Notes under the pieces: model-generated
The model's input: the letters and a program-made list of their open reading frames with translations, nothing else
Told to the model about the DNA's origin: nothing
Database searches by the model: none
Translations under genes and position numbers: made by a program
Shown here: piece after piece, positions 1 to 12,413 of the stretch
Position numbering within the stretch: position 1 is the stretch's first letter
Layout of the letters: each line of letters starts with the position of its first letter
From: Dermatophagoides farinae
Lineage: Eukaryota > Arthropoda > Arachnida > Sarcoptiformes > Pyroglyphidae
Reading direction: 5' to 3'
Assembly (NCBI RefSeq): GCF_024713945.1
Contig: NC_134678.1
Span: 2,790,001-2,854,000 of the forward strand
DNA: 64,000 nucleotides

Positions 1-808
1 ATAATAATCAATGATGATTTCAGCATTTTATTTTTGTTGTTGTTGTTGTTGTTGAACGAAATAATGAGTATCAAATTCTCTATTCCATCTCAAAATACAA
101 ATATGTTTTGATACTCGAGTAAAGAAAGCTATTGACTGTTATTGAAAAAAATATGATGATGATGATGATGATGAACTTTGTCATTAAAGGATTCACAAAA
201 TATGCATTGATTATTTTTATGGAAATGTCTAGATGAAAATAATCTAATTCTGAGATTGTAATGAAAATAAAGAAAAAGACTTGAATCTTAAAATGAAAAG
301 ATATATATTTTTTTTTGTCTTTAACATTATGGATTCTTTAAGAAGTATAATTATTATATTGTATTAAATTATTAAGTTTTTTTTTCTTGATGACAGAATT
401 CAATGACATGAATTTGATTTTCAATGAATTGAGATGTAAAATATTTTCATTGTCAAATAATAAATATAGATGAATAAACACTTTAATCAGTATAGTTAAA
501 GAATTTCCTACAATGAAGGAGTGTATTCAAGATGAAATGTTGAATTTTTGGTTTGATTGTTGGAAAGGAATGAGAGAAAAAAATTTTTCGCCAACTCACA
601 AATAAAAGCCATATATTACAATCAGAATCACAATTTTGATTAATTTTCTAGATTCACATATTTGTGAATAATGTGTTTATATATAGAGAAACACTGTTTT
701 TTTTAGTGTCTACAACAAAACAAAACAATAAAAATGTCAAATTTAATATTGAAAAATTAGGAATAACAACAACATTGAAAATAAAAATAAGAAATAGGAG
801 TAGATTGG
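1..808. other. AT-rich flank, no gene seen
   Basis: I see no coding region here. The stretch carries a (TTG)n run near 35-54, an (ATG)n run near 152-173, several A/T tracts, and a short inverted repeat GTGTTT..AAACAC around a TATATATAG near 675-697. It precedes the retrotransposon and may contain an unrecognised part of its left LTR, but no second LTR copy is present in the window to define it. Confidence 0.6.
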
Positions 809-916
809 TGTTCGATAATTAGATTCGATATCCAACTGCTACTTAAACAATTGGCGTTTACGCCTTTCTGAATTAGTTTTAGAATTGCCTCGAACCTGCC
901 TGTTATTTGTTAATCG

Positions 917-943
917 TAATAAAATACAACTTGGTGGCAGATG
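917..943 (+). promoter_or_regulatory. Retrotransposon LTR tail, poly(A) signal and primer-binding-like site
   Basis: AATAAA lies at 917-922, followed by TACAAC and then TTGGTGGCAG, which ends exactly at the ATG of the Gag-Pol frame at 941. TGG followed by a tRNA-3'-end-like string just inside an LTR is how Ty3/Gypsy primer-binding sites look, so 929-931 would be the LTR edge. I cannot name the primer tRNA. No matching 3' LTR is visible, so the LTR limits are unproven. Confidence 0.4.
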
Positions 944-3832
944 TATTTTGTGATTTTAATTGTGTTATTTTTGGCGTTTTTTGTTTATCAATTGTTTCTA
1001 AAGGCCAAAGTTGTCCATAAAAGATTGCCCACTGTTCCTAAGTTTGATGGATCGAAACCATTTTTATGGAAAAATTTTATAAAGACTTGGGAAATTTTCG
1101 AAAGATGTGTGGGAGAAGAAGCCGCGGAAGTAATATTCTTCAATGAAGCTTTGTCCGGTGCGGCGTTGGACTATGTCATAGGCCTCGACAGGAGGGCAGC
1201 GATTAAATTTTTGGCTGGTATTTTCGAGAATAAATCGTCCGTGTCTCGTTGGATTCGTGAGGACGCGAGGAATTTGTCGTTGGTTAAAGATGAGTTGGAT
1301 CATTCCAATATTCTTGGGGCTTTATCTAAAATTAGATCTTGGAACAATCTTTTACCGGAATCAACAGTTTCTGTAGTCGGATTATCTGCAGTTTTACGAG
1401 ACAAATTTCCTGTGGCTTGGTTGGCCGAGATTAGCGAAGGCGAAGAAATCAACATCAGAAAATTGGCGTATATTCTAGAGAGACGTGAATTCGGTGCTAG
1501 GCCATTCGCATCGATTGTTGAGAGTTCGATTAATGCTATAAATTCACAACAATGGGCTTCGTCATCGAATGGAAAATTTGGTCAAAGAAAAGAAATTCGA
1601 TGTTTTTCTTGTGGCAAGTTGGGTCATATAGCTAAGAAATGTTGGTCTAAGAATAAATCGAGATTGGAAGGGAAGGAAGTCAGTGGTGAACAAGCTGTTA
1701 AACAAGTTGTTGAGTCTGAACAATCTGTTGCTGAATCGTTAATAAAGCATGTTGATAATTATGTCTTTGGTGTTAATGGCTGTTATCATGATCAACCTTT
1801 TATTGTTTTTGCTGTCGTTGATGGACAGAAGATTCGCATGCTGGTGGATACTGGAGCAGCCATAAGTATCTTGCCTTTAAGGACATTTCCGAATTCTTTA
1901 CCGGCTTCTAAAGTTTTTAAAGGGGCGTTTGGTCATAAAGCTGAAGCGTTTGGTCCTTGGAGCAGAGACATGGTGATCGCAGGAAATCATTTCTTGTTGG
2001 AAGCTTATTCCGCTGATTTAAACGAGAACGTCGGAATTTTAGGTCGAGATTTTCTTGTCAAATACAAAGTTTCGTGGAATGCTGAGTCCGGTGAGCTGGT
2101 CGCTTCGCTCAACGGACAGAACGTTGTCTTGAAACAAAGTCGAGTTAGAACGAAGACAAATTCAATTTTCGCCATCTGGACGGGTCAAGATCTCATCGAT
2201 GAAATGGAACAATTTAGGATTTCTGAAGATTCTGGTCGAGTTTCTGAAGGCATGGCAAGTTTGTTCCAGAAATACGAACATCTGTTTTCGGGCGTAGGTC
2301 ATTACAATGGAGTTCAACATTTCATTCCGTTATTGGACGATGCGACTCCGGTAATCCTTCCGGACCGGCGTTTCCCTGTTGCAGTCATGGATATGGCCAG
2401 GAAGGAAGTAAAGGAACTTTTGGATATTGGTATCCTTCGTAAGAGTCGTGATAGCGAGTGGGCGGCTCAAATCGTTCCTATCAAAAAGAAGGATGGAACG
2501 TTAAGGCTAGCGATTGATTATCGGGAATTGAATAAGAAGACGAAGAAGCCTGGTTATCCAATGCCTAGGATCGATGTTTTATTAGAAAAAGTTGCTGGGG
2601 CCGACAAATTTTCTAAGATTGACTTGGCCAAGGGTTATTATCAGATCGAGATTGCCGAATTGGACAAGTGCAAAACCGCTTTCCGGTTCGATGGAGAGCT
2701 TTACGAATTTAATCAGATGCCATTCGGTTTGTCCTCGGCTCCGCAGACTTTCCAGAGGGCGATGCATAAAGTGCTCAACGGTGTTCCTAACGTCGTCTGT
2801 TATTTGGACGATATCCTGATTTTCACTGGTCCGAACGAAGATCATTTGGCCGCTGTGGATCGTGTACTGGCCGCTGTGGAAGAGGCCAATCTTCGTATGA
2901 ATAAGAAGAAATGTCAGTTCGAGTTGGAATGTGTGGAATTCTTGGGTTTCCGGGTGGATAAGAATGGCGTTCGACCTTCGGAGGAGAAGATTAAAGCAGT
3001 GATGGAAATGCCTCGACCAACCTCTACTTCCGATGTTCAGACGTTTGTTGGTTTAACAAATCATTTTGCTGCTCATATTCCGGAACATGCCGAAATCGCT
3101 GCTCCGTTGTTCGATTTGGTCAAAAAAGATGCTAAGTTCGTGTGGTCGGAAGTTCATGAGCATTCCTTCCAGAAGCTAAAAGAGAGAATGTGCGAAGCGC
3201 CTTGTTTGAGATTGCCAGATATGGATTTACCGTTCATTTTGAGAACCGACGCTTCGGACAGGGCGATGGGTGCTGTCCTTTGCCAGGAAGAAAATGGTCA
3301 GCGTCATGTCGTTTCGTATGCCAGTTCGAAGTTTTCCGAAACACAACGTAAATACGCAGTCATAGAAAAAGAGGCTACGGCAGTGATTTGGGCTTTGGAG
3401 CGGTTCAAACATTATCTTTTGTTTGGACGATTCGTTTTGGAGACTGATCATCGACCTTTGGTTTATTTGAGAAGAAATCGTGACACGAGAGGAAAATTGG
3501 GAAGGATGGCGCTCCGGTTAGAAGAATTTGATCCTTTTATTATCAATCATATTCCTGGAAAGTTGAACGTTGATGCTGATGCGTTGAGTCGGTTGGTGGC
3601 CTTAATAGAAGTTGATGATGCCGATCCGGAATTAATGCGTATGGTTAACGCCAAGCCGAATCAGTTTGTGCTCGAAGATGGTCATTGGCTATTCGTTGGA
3701 GATGGTGGGCGTCGAAGAGCTATTCCTCCTGGATTGCGTGAGCGGGTGTTGGAGCTGGTGCATGATAAAAATTCTCATTTTGGAGTCGAAAAGACTTGGA
3801 ATGTGGTTAAGGAAAGATTCTACTACAACTAA
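941..3832 (+). CDS. Ty3/Gypsy retrotransposon Gag-Pol polyprotein, truncated in integrase
   Basis: This is a single 963-residue open frame of a Ty3/Gypsy LTR retrotransposon. Order seen: a hydrophobic N-terminal segment (about residues 1-20), a Gag-like region (about 25-205), a CCHC zinc knuckle C221-X2-C-X4-H-X4-C234, an aspartic protease with DTGA at 303-306, reverse transcriptase with YLDD at 621-624, RNase H with its first Asp in TDAS at about 770, and only the start of the integrase HHCC zinc domain (HDKNSHFG, ending KERFYYN). A full element would continue with the integrase catalytic core and a 3' LTR; neither is present, and no env-like frame is seen. The frame has no internal stop or frameshift and is visibly richer in G and C than its surroundings, so the insertion is young or was recently constrained. 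ATG 941 is the first in-frame start after a stop at 911-913. It cannot integrate on its own without the missing integrase. Confidence 0.93.
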   Translation: MYFVILIVLFLAFFVYQLFLKAKVVHKRLPTVPKFDGSKPFLWKNFIKTWEIFERCVGEEAAEVIFFNEALSGAALDYVIGLDRRAAIKFLAGIFENKSSVSRWIREDARNLSLVKDELDHSNILGALSKIRSWNNLLPESTVSVVGLSAVLRDKFPVAWLAEISEGEEINIRKLAYILERREFGARPFASIVESSINAINSQQWASSSNGKFGQRKEIRCFSCGKLGHIAKKCWSKNKSRLEGKEVSGEQAVKQVVESEQSVAESLIKHVDNYVFGVNGCYHDQPFIVFAVVDGQKIRMLVDTGAAISILPLRTFPNSLPASKVFKGAFGHKAEAFGPWSRDMVIAGNHFLLEAYSADLNENVGILGRDFLVKYKVSWNAESGELVASLNGQNVVLKQSRVRTKTNSIFAIWTGQDLIDEMEQFRISEDSGRVSEGMASLFQKYEHLFSGVGHYNGVQHFIPLLDDATPVILPDRRFPVAVMDMARKEVKELLDIGILRKSRDSEWAAQIVPIKKKDGTLRLAIDYRELNKKTKKPGYPMPRIDVLLEKVAGADKFSKIDLAKGYYQIEIAELDKCKTAFRFDGELYEFNQMPFGLSSAPQTFQRAMHKVLNGVPNVVCYLDDILIFTGPNEDHLAAVDRVLAAVEEANLRMNKKKCQFELECVEFLGFRVDKNGVRPSEEKIKAVMEMPRPTSTSDVQTFVGLTNHFAAHIPEHAEIAAPLFDLVKKDAKFVWSEVHEHSFQKLKERMCEAPCLRLPDMDLPFILRTDASDRAMGAVLCQEENGQRHVVSYASSKFSETQRKYAVIEKEATAVIWALERFKHYLLFGRFVLETDHRPLVYLRRNRDTRGKLGRMALRLEEFDPFIINHIPGKLNVDADALSRLVALIEVDDADPELMRMVNAKPNQFVLEDGHWLFVGDGGRRRAIPPGLRERVLELVHDKNSHFGVEKTWNVVKERFYYN

Positions 3833-3846
3833 ATCTATTTGAATTA

Positions 3847-3965
3847 CCCTAAAATCGTGGCTATAAAACGCGTATTATACAAAAAAAATGTTGAAAAATA
3901 GTCTTATTTTCAATGGTTATTTTATGGAAATCAATTAGTTAGTAGTTATATTCGCGATTTTAGGG
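3847..3965. mobile_element. 119-bp terminal-inverted-repeat element (MITE-like) with TA duplication
   Basis: CCCTAAAATCG at 3847-3857 is repeated in perfect inverted orientation as CGATTTTAGGG at 3955-3965. TA dinucleotides sit directly outside both ends (3845-3846 and 3966-3967). The inverted match extends to 15 bp if flanking ATTA/TAAT is counted. A short, non-coding, AT-rich body with inverted ends and a TA target duplication is the form of Tc1/mariner-type miniature elements; the superfamily call is inference. A piggyBac origin is less likely because the target would have to read TTAA and does not. It begins 14 bp after the retrotransposon stop codon. Confidence 0.55.
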
Positions 3966-3969
3966 TAAT

Positions 3970-6900
3970 AAATAAATTAAATAAAACACATTGAATAATT
4001 GAATTCAAGCAAACAATTGAAAGAAATAGGTTAAAACAAACGATAAATGTTATTGAAAATGATTTGATTAATTTTATCCTGAATATTTGACTAGAAGAAA
4101 ATTAATTTAAAAAAAAGCAGTGAAAATATAATAAAAATAAAAATTAAGTCAATAGAATCAGTTAATTCTCTACTAAAAAAAAGAAAGAAAATGTCTTGCA
4201 AACATTGAAACGCTAATGATGACAAATCAGCTGTTCATTCAGCTTCTTATCATTCGTATTCCATAAGATGTTAACATTGGAATTTTTTTTCTGTTTACTT
4301 AGTGATATTGAAAATAATCACCGGCTTGATTAAAACTTGAGAAAAAATCACACAGATAAACAAAACAAAATTAGGCTGAGGAAAATATAAACAAAGATTT
4401 GTGTGCAAGAATATACGAAATAATAATAATGATGATGAGGATTTTCCATACAAATCAAATAAGTAAATATTTTACAAGAAAAAAAGAATCAATTGTCATA
4501 TTTTGTCCATACAGAACAGAAAAAGTTATTATCAATTTTTATGCTAGCTGACAAATGAATCTAGCTTTTTGGTGTCGAGCAAAAATTGAAGAGAAAAAAA
4601 TGATAAATGACAGAATCAATTGATTTGAAATAAAATAAGATGATAATATAATTTTACGATCAATATTCAAATTTATTCGAATTGATTTGCTCGTTAATTT
4701 TACTTATGACAAACACACACACGCATACATACAAGCATTAATCATGGTACATTTATTCAACCATATTTAAGGTTAGGTGAAAAGGTGAAAATGAAATTTG
4801 GATTCTTTATCCAGCTTTTATGGCCATGTGTGTGCGATTGCGTCTGTGTTTTGAATTCTGTTCATTCTATGATTTTTTTTTGTTTTGTTTCTCTTTTATT
4901 GATTTTTTATCACTAACTTGGTAGGATTTTGTTTTGTACAGTAAAAGCTAAAAAAAGTTCAGAATCATTATTTGTTTTTGTTTAATCTGTTTGTTAGTTT
5001 TTTTTAATGAAAGAGAAAAAAATTTTCCGTTTTCATTCTATCACAACATTGTCAAAAAAACATTGGTCAGCTTGATCGTAATTGATGGACCAAAAAAAAA
5101 ACAAAACAAAAAAAAAATTTTTTCCAGGAATTATTAATGTCATTGTGTGAAAGAACCAATTCCGAGTGACATTTAAATTGAAAAAAAATCAAAAAAATTT
5201 TATTTGAAACGGGTTTTTGTCATCGTCATCAAAATATGGACGAAACAAAAATTGTCATCAAAAACAAAGTTGATAATGACATTAAATACATTCGTATTTT
5301 ATATTTTTCGAGAAAAAAAAAATATTGATAATTTAACCAATCATTAATGACCTCTTTCTTCCAACTTTCAAAAAACAAACAGTGTTAATACAAAAATTTC
5401 AACAAAACGATATTGTTGTTCCATTTATCCATTATCATTATGGATAAAAAAAATGTTTCATCATTATGCTTATCATTAAGATGATGATTGTTAAATTAGA
5501 CAAACATGCATTGTAACCACCATTGGAAAATGAAGAATCAGAATCATTTGTCTATCCATTCACTATATAATCATTTTGGTTTTAATTTTCAAATTTTTCA
5601 ATCCAATATCATCATCAACGATCAATGAAATTATACGAAATATGAATATAAAAAAATGTTCAATTTTTTTTTGAATATGCATGAATTAACATTAAATTTT
5701 GTCTTCTTTTTTTTGATATAGACAAACAATTTTGCAAAAAAAAATCTTGAAAAGAAAATTTTTCTTAAATAACCATCATTCAATGTTTAAGTATCATTGC
5801 AATTCAAGTATATCATCATTGATGATTGTAATAAGAAAAAAAAAACATACTAAAGTAATATATTACAGTTTAAAATAGAATTTTTTCCATACTAAAAATA
5901 TTATGATGATTGTATAACCCTTTTTTTCCTGATACAGATAACAAAAAAAAAACAAACCTCATTATTGTAGAATATAAAGTCCCGCCACTATCATCACTAA
6001 CAAAAATTTTGGAAATCGATCAATCGATTCACATCAATAAACACCAACGAATCTTTTTCAACACGAGAGATGGAATAAAAAACATACTCGCACACACACA
6101 TCGAATCAATCAACTTTGAACACTTTCTTTGGTGAATTCGGAATGCGATATTTTTACAAAAAAAAATTCACTTATTCGACACATTTATCGCATGTTTTGT
6201 TTTGTTTCAATTATTTTGATGATCAATGTTTACAATAAATAAATAAAAAATCTCATCATCATTTGTCGAAATGTTTCTTTAAGTTTTTTTTTGTAGTTCG
6301 TCTTTTACATATTCAACAATTTATTCTGCTTATTTGATTGTTTATTGTATCATTTTTGTTGCTTGTCATGACAAAAAATAAAAGAAAAACGTTCCGTTCT
6401 CATTATAATCATCAGTTTAACAACATCCACTATATCATCATTGTTTTCTCTGTCTAGTGTTAATATTTGACAAATTGACAAAACCGGGAAAAATGGTAGA
6501 GAAAAAAAACTTTACCACAAGAGTCTAGTCAAAACTAGCTTTTATAATCTGTCGGTGTGTGTGTGTGTTTAATTGATTTATTCAACTATCATCCGGTCTC
6601 TTTTATTTACAGAATTTTCAGCCCCAACATTTCTCATGAATTTCTTTATTCTTGTTTTTGATTCATTTTTAATTGTTTTTTTTTTTGTTAGTTACTTTTA
6701 TTTTCCCTTGTGTTTGTTTGGTAGTAATAGCAAAGACAGACAGACAGACGAAAAAAAAGTATCATCTGGTTTTTTTTGGTTTTTCGCTTTCCGTTTGTCG
6801 AACAAGGATGTTATTTTTTTCATTATATTCTTCCGTCCATCTCGTTTGTCAATGTTTTTTTTTTGTCACGCCATTAAAATCATACATATATAGATATTTA

Positions 6901-9900
6901 TTCTAAGAACAACAGATGTAGATATTGTCAAACATTTATACAAGTTTCATATTTAAGTTGATGGTGCGTGTGTTGTTGTATCATGACCATTTTTTTTTGT
7001 TCTGTTTCTTCTGGACCATTTATTTTTTTTTCTTTTCTTATATTGCACTCGAATATATTTTTCAATAGATTCAACAATGATCATGATGACGGTGGTAAAT
7101 GGCAATGGGTGTAGAACAAAAATGGCCAAAATGAATAAGGAACAATAAAAGAATTTGGTACAATTCTTAAAATATACACAACATTGTGTGTCGATATAAT
7201 CTGAATATGATTATTTATTGTTGGACAATTCCAATGAAAAATGTAAAAATTACAGTCAAAGAAAATAAGAAGAAAAAAAATCACTTGTCTTCGAGAGAGG
7301 TAATCACATTTAAATAATGAATGTTATATAACGATATTAAAATCGATAAGATTTGTCCGTAAATTATAATGATTAAATATTGTTATATTTATCAATTGTA
7401 ATTTTTTTTGTAGATATATAATTTTTCAGTAATAAATCATCATTATGACTGGATACAAAATATTCTGGTTAATAGAATGTTGTCTTCAAACATATTTATT
7501 TTATTATAAAATGAACAAAAGTTTGTTCGAATGAAAGCAATTAGCAAAAAGCACACACACACACACAAATAATTTTCGATAAAATCCATAATTATATCTA
7601 AGCGATAATAAAAAAAAGACAATTTATAGAATAATATTCATCGCGGCCAATCGAGATATTGACCAATTATATGGATTATTGTAATTGTGACAATATAAGT
7701 ATATAATGTCATTGAAGCTTCAGATCTGTTTTTTCTATAGTTGAAAATCGTTGTCGCTTTTCGATCTAATAATCACTTTTTATTTATTGGCCATACCATT
7801 AACCACTTTGTTGTTCTGCCATTATTATCATTAAGAACACACGCACACACACACACACACACACACAAACAAACACACGTAACAGAAAGCCATCAACTAA
7901 TTACTAGTGGGACCACTTCAGCAACAACAACAACAACATGTTTTACTTAATACAATAATTGATCTTGTGGATACTTGATATTTTTTTTTCAATTTGAGGA
8001 AATTACATTATTGTTATTTGTAACTGATGATGGTTTTTGTTTATATATTTTAAACATGGTAAAAGTATCTATTATAAATGATATGAAATTAGAAATAATG
8101 GTGATTGATCAAAGAATACAATTAGAAACATATTTTATGTTCATATATAACTTATGGTAAAAAACGGAAAATCATTAATACACTTCAAATGATGTTGTGT
8201 TACAAAGTTTCAGAATTTCCTGTTCATCAATTAAATTATTATATTCAGGTTAGGAGAAAAACAAATCACAAGACTCAATTCTAATCTAAATCTTTTTTGA
8301 AATTTCAATATTATACAAGCAAAATTAATATTCTTCAAAGTTTGAAATATGGAATAGTAATGATCTACACTAAACAAATTCACCCGAATTATTTACCTGT
8401 TTATTATCAGAAAAAAAACAACAAGAATTTTTTCCAGAAAAACATCATATAAATCAATTAATCTGTCTGAATAGAAAACTAATACTTTCAAAGGAAACCT
8501 GACAAAATCAATGTTTTCGGATGCTTGTGTGGGTGTGGGTGTGTGTGTGTGGATATGCTCCATTTTTGGTATATTTAAGGTGAAAAAAAATCCGAAAAAA
8601 CAGCGTCAATAACGAAAATGAAAATTATTTAATCATAAACTGAAAAAATATTTCGGAGGAAAAAATTTAGAAAAATGATACGTAGGAACACTAGAAATTA
8701 CTACAATCTACATTACGTCAAATCAGCTGATGAAAGTTATTTTCCGACACAAAAAAAGGTTATACAGGAAAAATAATTTCCATCATGGATTAATGTGAAC
8801 ACATACACACGTACGATTCTTTTGATCAAAAATTATATTAAAAAAACTGAAATGAACAATTGTTTTGATTATTATTAAATGTCACATTTTGAATAACATT
8901 AAATGATTCAAACACACACACACACACACACACACACAACAACAACAAATTCTTTGAGCTAATACGGAAATAAATATAATTCATTATTCTATTGAATTGT
9001 AAAAGAGAGAGAGAGAGAGTGGTGGTGGCAAGAAAATGAAATGGATTCTAAATCGATATTTTAAAGAATAAAAACAAAAAATAAAAATTGTCGCTGGAAC
9101 CATGAATCGTGACACATCATAGAAGAAAAAAAACCATAATTCTAATTGACCAATTTTTGATCAATTGTTGGTTATAATAAATTTATGAAAAAAAACGTTA
9201 TTATTATTATCCGGAAATGGCAAAACGACGACAAAGACAACAACAAAAAAAAGTACTTAAAAAAAAGAAAATAGCACAATGGTTCGATCGTTTGATGGAA
9301 TCATTACTTTCAAATTTAAAGCTGCTGTTGCTGTTTTTTTTTCTTTTTCCTTTTTTTTTTGATTACAATTCAGACTAATCAAAGTTTCTTTTCAACTTTT
9401 AGATTTCAGATTATGATGATGATGATGATCATCATCATTGCCTTGGAATCAAGTAATTTTATTGAGATTTCTTTAGCTGCTGTTGCTGTGGCCATTTTTT
9501 TGTTGTTGTTGTTGCAATAGTTTACCAAGCCTTTCTTATCTTTAAATAAAAATTTAGACTTCATGACGGTGATTTCACTATTGACCAATCCGATTATTTA
9601 TTTATTTTATATACATTCAAGTGAATCTACAATAATTAAATTTGTATGTGTGTGTTTGATTACAAATTCCTAATTATTCTCATAGATTAATGATTCAAAA
9701 TAGAAAACATTTGTGTCCAAAACAAAATATCTTACTAACTTGAAACTTGAGAATTTGATTGTAATAATGTTAGTTCAATTTTATTGTGTTTGTGTGCATT
9801 GTGGATGAGCATAAAAAAATTAAATAATTATATTCTTTCCACCCATTGGCAATACAAAAACTATTCACTGAAGAATAGAATCTTTATCAATTCGATTTGC

Positions 9901-12300
9901 TTAAAAAAACAGCGTCTGTCTGAAATGATGTTTCACCGAAAAAAAAGATCGTCAAAGAATAGCGGTAGCATAAAAACAACAACCAAAAACATTTCCATCG
10001 ATTGATCGATCGATTCGATTGTAAAGATCACATTTATAAACGAAAAATTTTCCAAGTTTGCCGAAGACAACGAGAAAAAAAAAGACAAGAGAGTCGTTAT
10101 TATTGTTGTTGTTTTTCGTTTTCATGAATAAGATGATAAAAACAACAACAACAAAAAAAAAATAAGAAAAAATGTGGATAAGAAAATCCTTTTCTGATTT
10201 TAGTATGGTCCAACAGTTTTTTTTGCTCTTTTTTTCCATTGATGATAATAAAATCATGGTCCATACCCACACATATACAGAATTTTTTTTTACAGAATAT
10301 TGATTGGGACGTTTATATGGGTTTTTTTCAGCTTTTTTTCCATAGAAAATAAAAGAAACAAACAAAAATAAAAATCAAATTATTATCATTATATTTGTTG
10401 TTAACACCATATCATCATCATCATCATGATCACTATCCGGAATTTTCTTCTTTTTTTCCACATAAATATCGACTTTTAATCACTATTACTTGTTGTTGTT
10501 GTTGTTGTTGTTACTGTTGTGGTCGTCGTTTTGTCAATTTATTGTTTTGTGTGTATCCCCCGATATATTGTCTTTTTTTTATTCTTCTTCATTGATGGTG
10601 TAAAAATACCATCATATCAAAGAAAAAAAGAAATGAAAAAAAAAATTCTTACAGCCATTTGGTTGTATGTTCCAATGAAAACATCCATAAATTGGCTTTC
10701 ATTTTGTTTGTTGAAAACTTTTTTTTTACACACATCACACACACACACACACCAGAAAACTATCGATGATGATGATACTACTAATGACAAAAGCAATTCA
10801 TTTCTAAACCAAAGATATAACAATCTGAAAAAAAGACAATAACAATAAATCTTGGACTTTTCTTCTTTTTCTTTTTTTGTTTTGTTTTCTTTTCCGCCTA
10901 CTAAAAATTAAGATGAGATACTTCAATGAAAAAAAAAGGAAATTTATCAAGAAGTTTACGAGAAATCAATGTCGGAAAAAAAACATTTCTTTCCTCGGGA
11001 AAAAAAAGAATATTCACAAATCTATTTGTAAGCCGAACCATATTTTTTTTATCGTAAATTATATTGTTTGCCTGAGTTATATGGGCAAAAAAAATAGAAA
11101 TAGAAATCTACATTCATAATGAGAGTGGTTTGTATATGTATGTAAATCAATGAATTCAAGATTTCTTTTCATTTTTTTTTTTTTTTTTTGAATGGATAAA
11201 AATTCCAAAAAACTCATGATGGGAATAATTTTTTTTTGTTTTCATCATGACTTTTATTTCATATTATTATGGAAAAAGTTTTCATTCATAAGGTCAGATT
11301 TAGATATGTTGGAAATTTATTTCATCAAAGAATTCTCATTTTTTTTTGTTTTGTATTTAACAATGAGATTTTTTTTTCGATTGATTCAAAATAAACGATC
11401 AATGATGATGATGATGATAATGACAGCAGACAAAAAAAAGAATGGTCATTGGCCGTCATCATTACCATCAAATATAATCAATATATCTTGTATGGCCTTA
11501 AGCTGACTCAGCATTTATGATGTGATGTTAATGTTGATCGTGTTGATGATCAAGGAAACATAAGCAAGTGTTTGTATTTCACACAAATAAACAATGACTA
11601 TTCAATGACCTGACACGTGTACTATGTTTAATTTTTTTTTTCGAAAAAAAAAGAAGAAAAACCTATCTAACTTGATGCTAAGTTGATTGTCAATTTGAAT
11701 GAGTGAAAAAAATGAACATAAAGAAAAAAGGGGAATGAACAATGTCAATATACTTTTCTTGTTTGAATGTAACTAAGAAATGATTGATGAAGAATAAAAT
11801 CAAAAAAAAAGAATTTGAAACATGGCCATTTGTTATATGCATATATAGTGATTAAATTAATAATAATCACTACCATAATCATTATGATTGAAATATTCCA
11901 TATGTGTGTGTGTTCCACAACTTTTGGAACGATTCAAATAATTCAAAAAAAAATGATGAAAATTACTAAGGAAGATGATACTTGAAGGTCATTTATTATT
12001 TGTTCTTTTTTATTCATCCATTGATTAACGGTGTAGGTGGTTGCTTTGGCTACTTGAACACATCTATATTTTTTTTTTCTTATAAAAATTGACATTCTAT
12101 TTATCTCTATTTTTTTTGTTACTATGGAACCTTCAAGGATATCATCATCATTTCACCTTTTTCTCTTTCGCCATATGGAATGATAATTTTGGTGGTTGTA
12201 GCAGGTTATTATTGGGAGTGTGTTTCGATATGTATGTGTTGTTTTTAACAACTATTCATAATTACATTTTAAAGAATGATACAAACGATTCTATTGGAAA
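3970..12300. other. About 8.3 kb without a recognisable gene
   Basis: Only short, Phe/Ile/Lys-rich chance frames occur. The stretch is made of A/T homopolymers, (CA)n and (GT)n runs (for example 7839-7866, 8527-8550 and 8912-8938), (TTG)n and CAG/CTG-type triplets (9318-9334, 9476-9516, 10490-10512) and scattered (ATG)n runs. No tRNA, rRNA or small-nuclear-RNA signature was found by eye. It could be intergenic or intronic to a gene whose exons lie outside the window. Confidence 0.5.
8912..8938. repeat. (AC)n microsatellite
   Basis: An uninterrupted AC dinucleotide run of about 27 bp, followed by CAACAACAAC. It is one of the longest dinucleotide runs in the window. Confidence 0.9.
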
Positions 12301-12311
12301 ATTTTTTTTTG

Positions 12312-12319
12312 TATAAATA
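12312..12319 (+). promoter_or_regulatory. TATA box of the 12.4-kb glycine-rich gene
   Basis: TATAAATA stands about 100 bp upstream of the ATG at 12414, at the edge of a CA-rich, G-poor leader typical of a short arthropod 5' UTR. A start of transcription near 12340-12350 is expected from the usual TATA spacing; this is inferred. Confidence 0.6.
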
Positions 12320-12413
12320 TAGCTTGTTGAAATCAATGGAAAATCATCAAACGAATTCAATCATACAACAATCATTCAAATCGAATAAAACAAACCAAAA
12401 TCAACAACTAAAA

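Noticed and set aside
3843-3969. piggyBac reading of the 119-bp element (CCCT ends)
   Set aside because: piggyBac inserts at TTAA on both sides; here the flanks read TTA and TAA as part of the inverted repeat, and TA is the only direct duplication.
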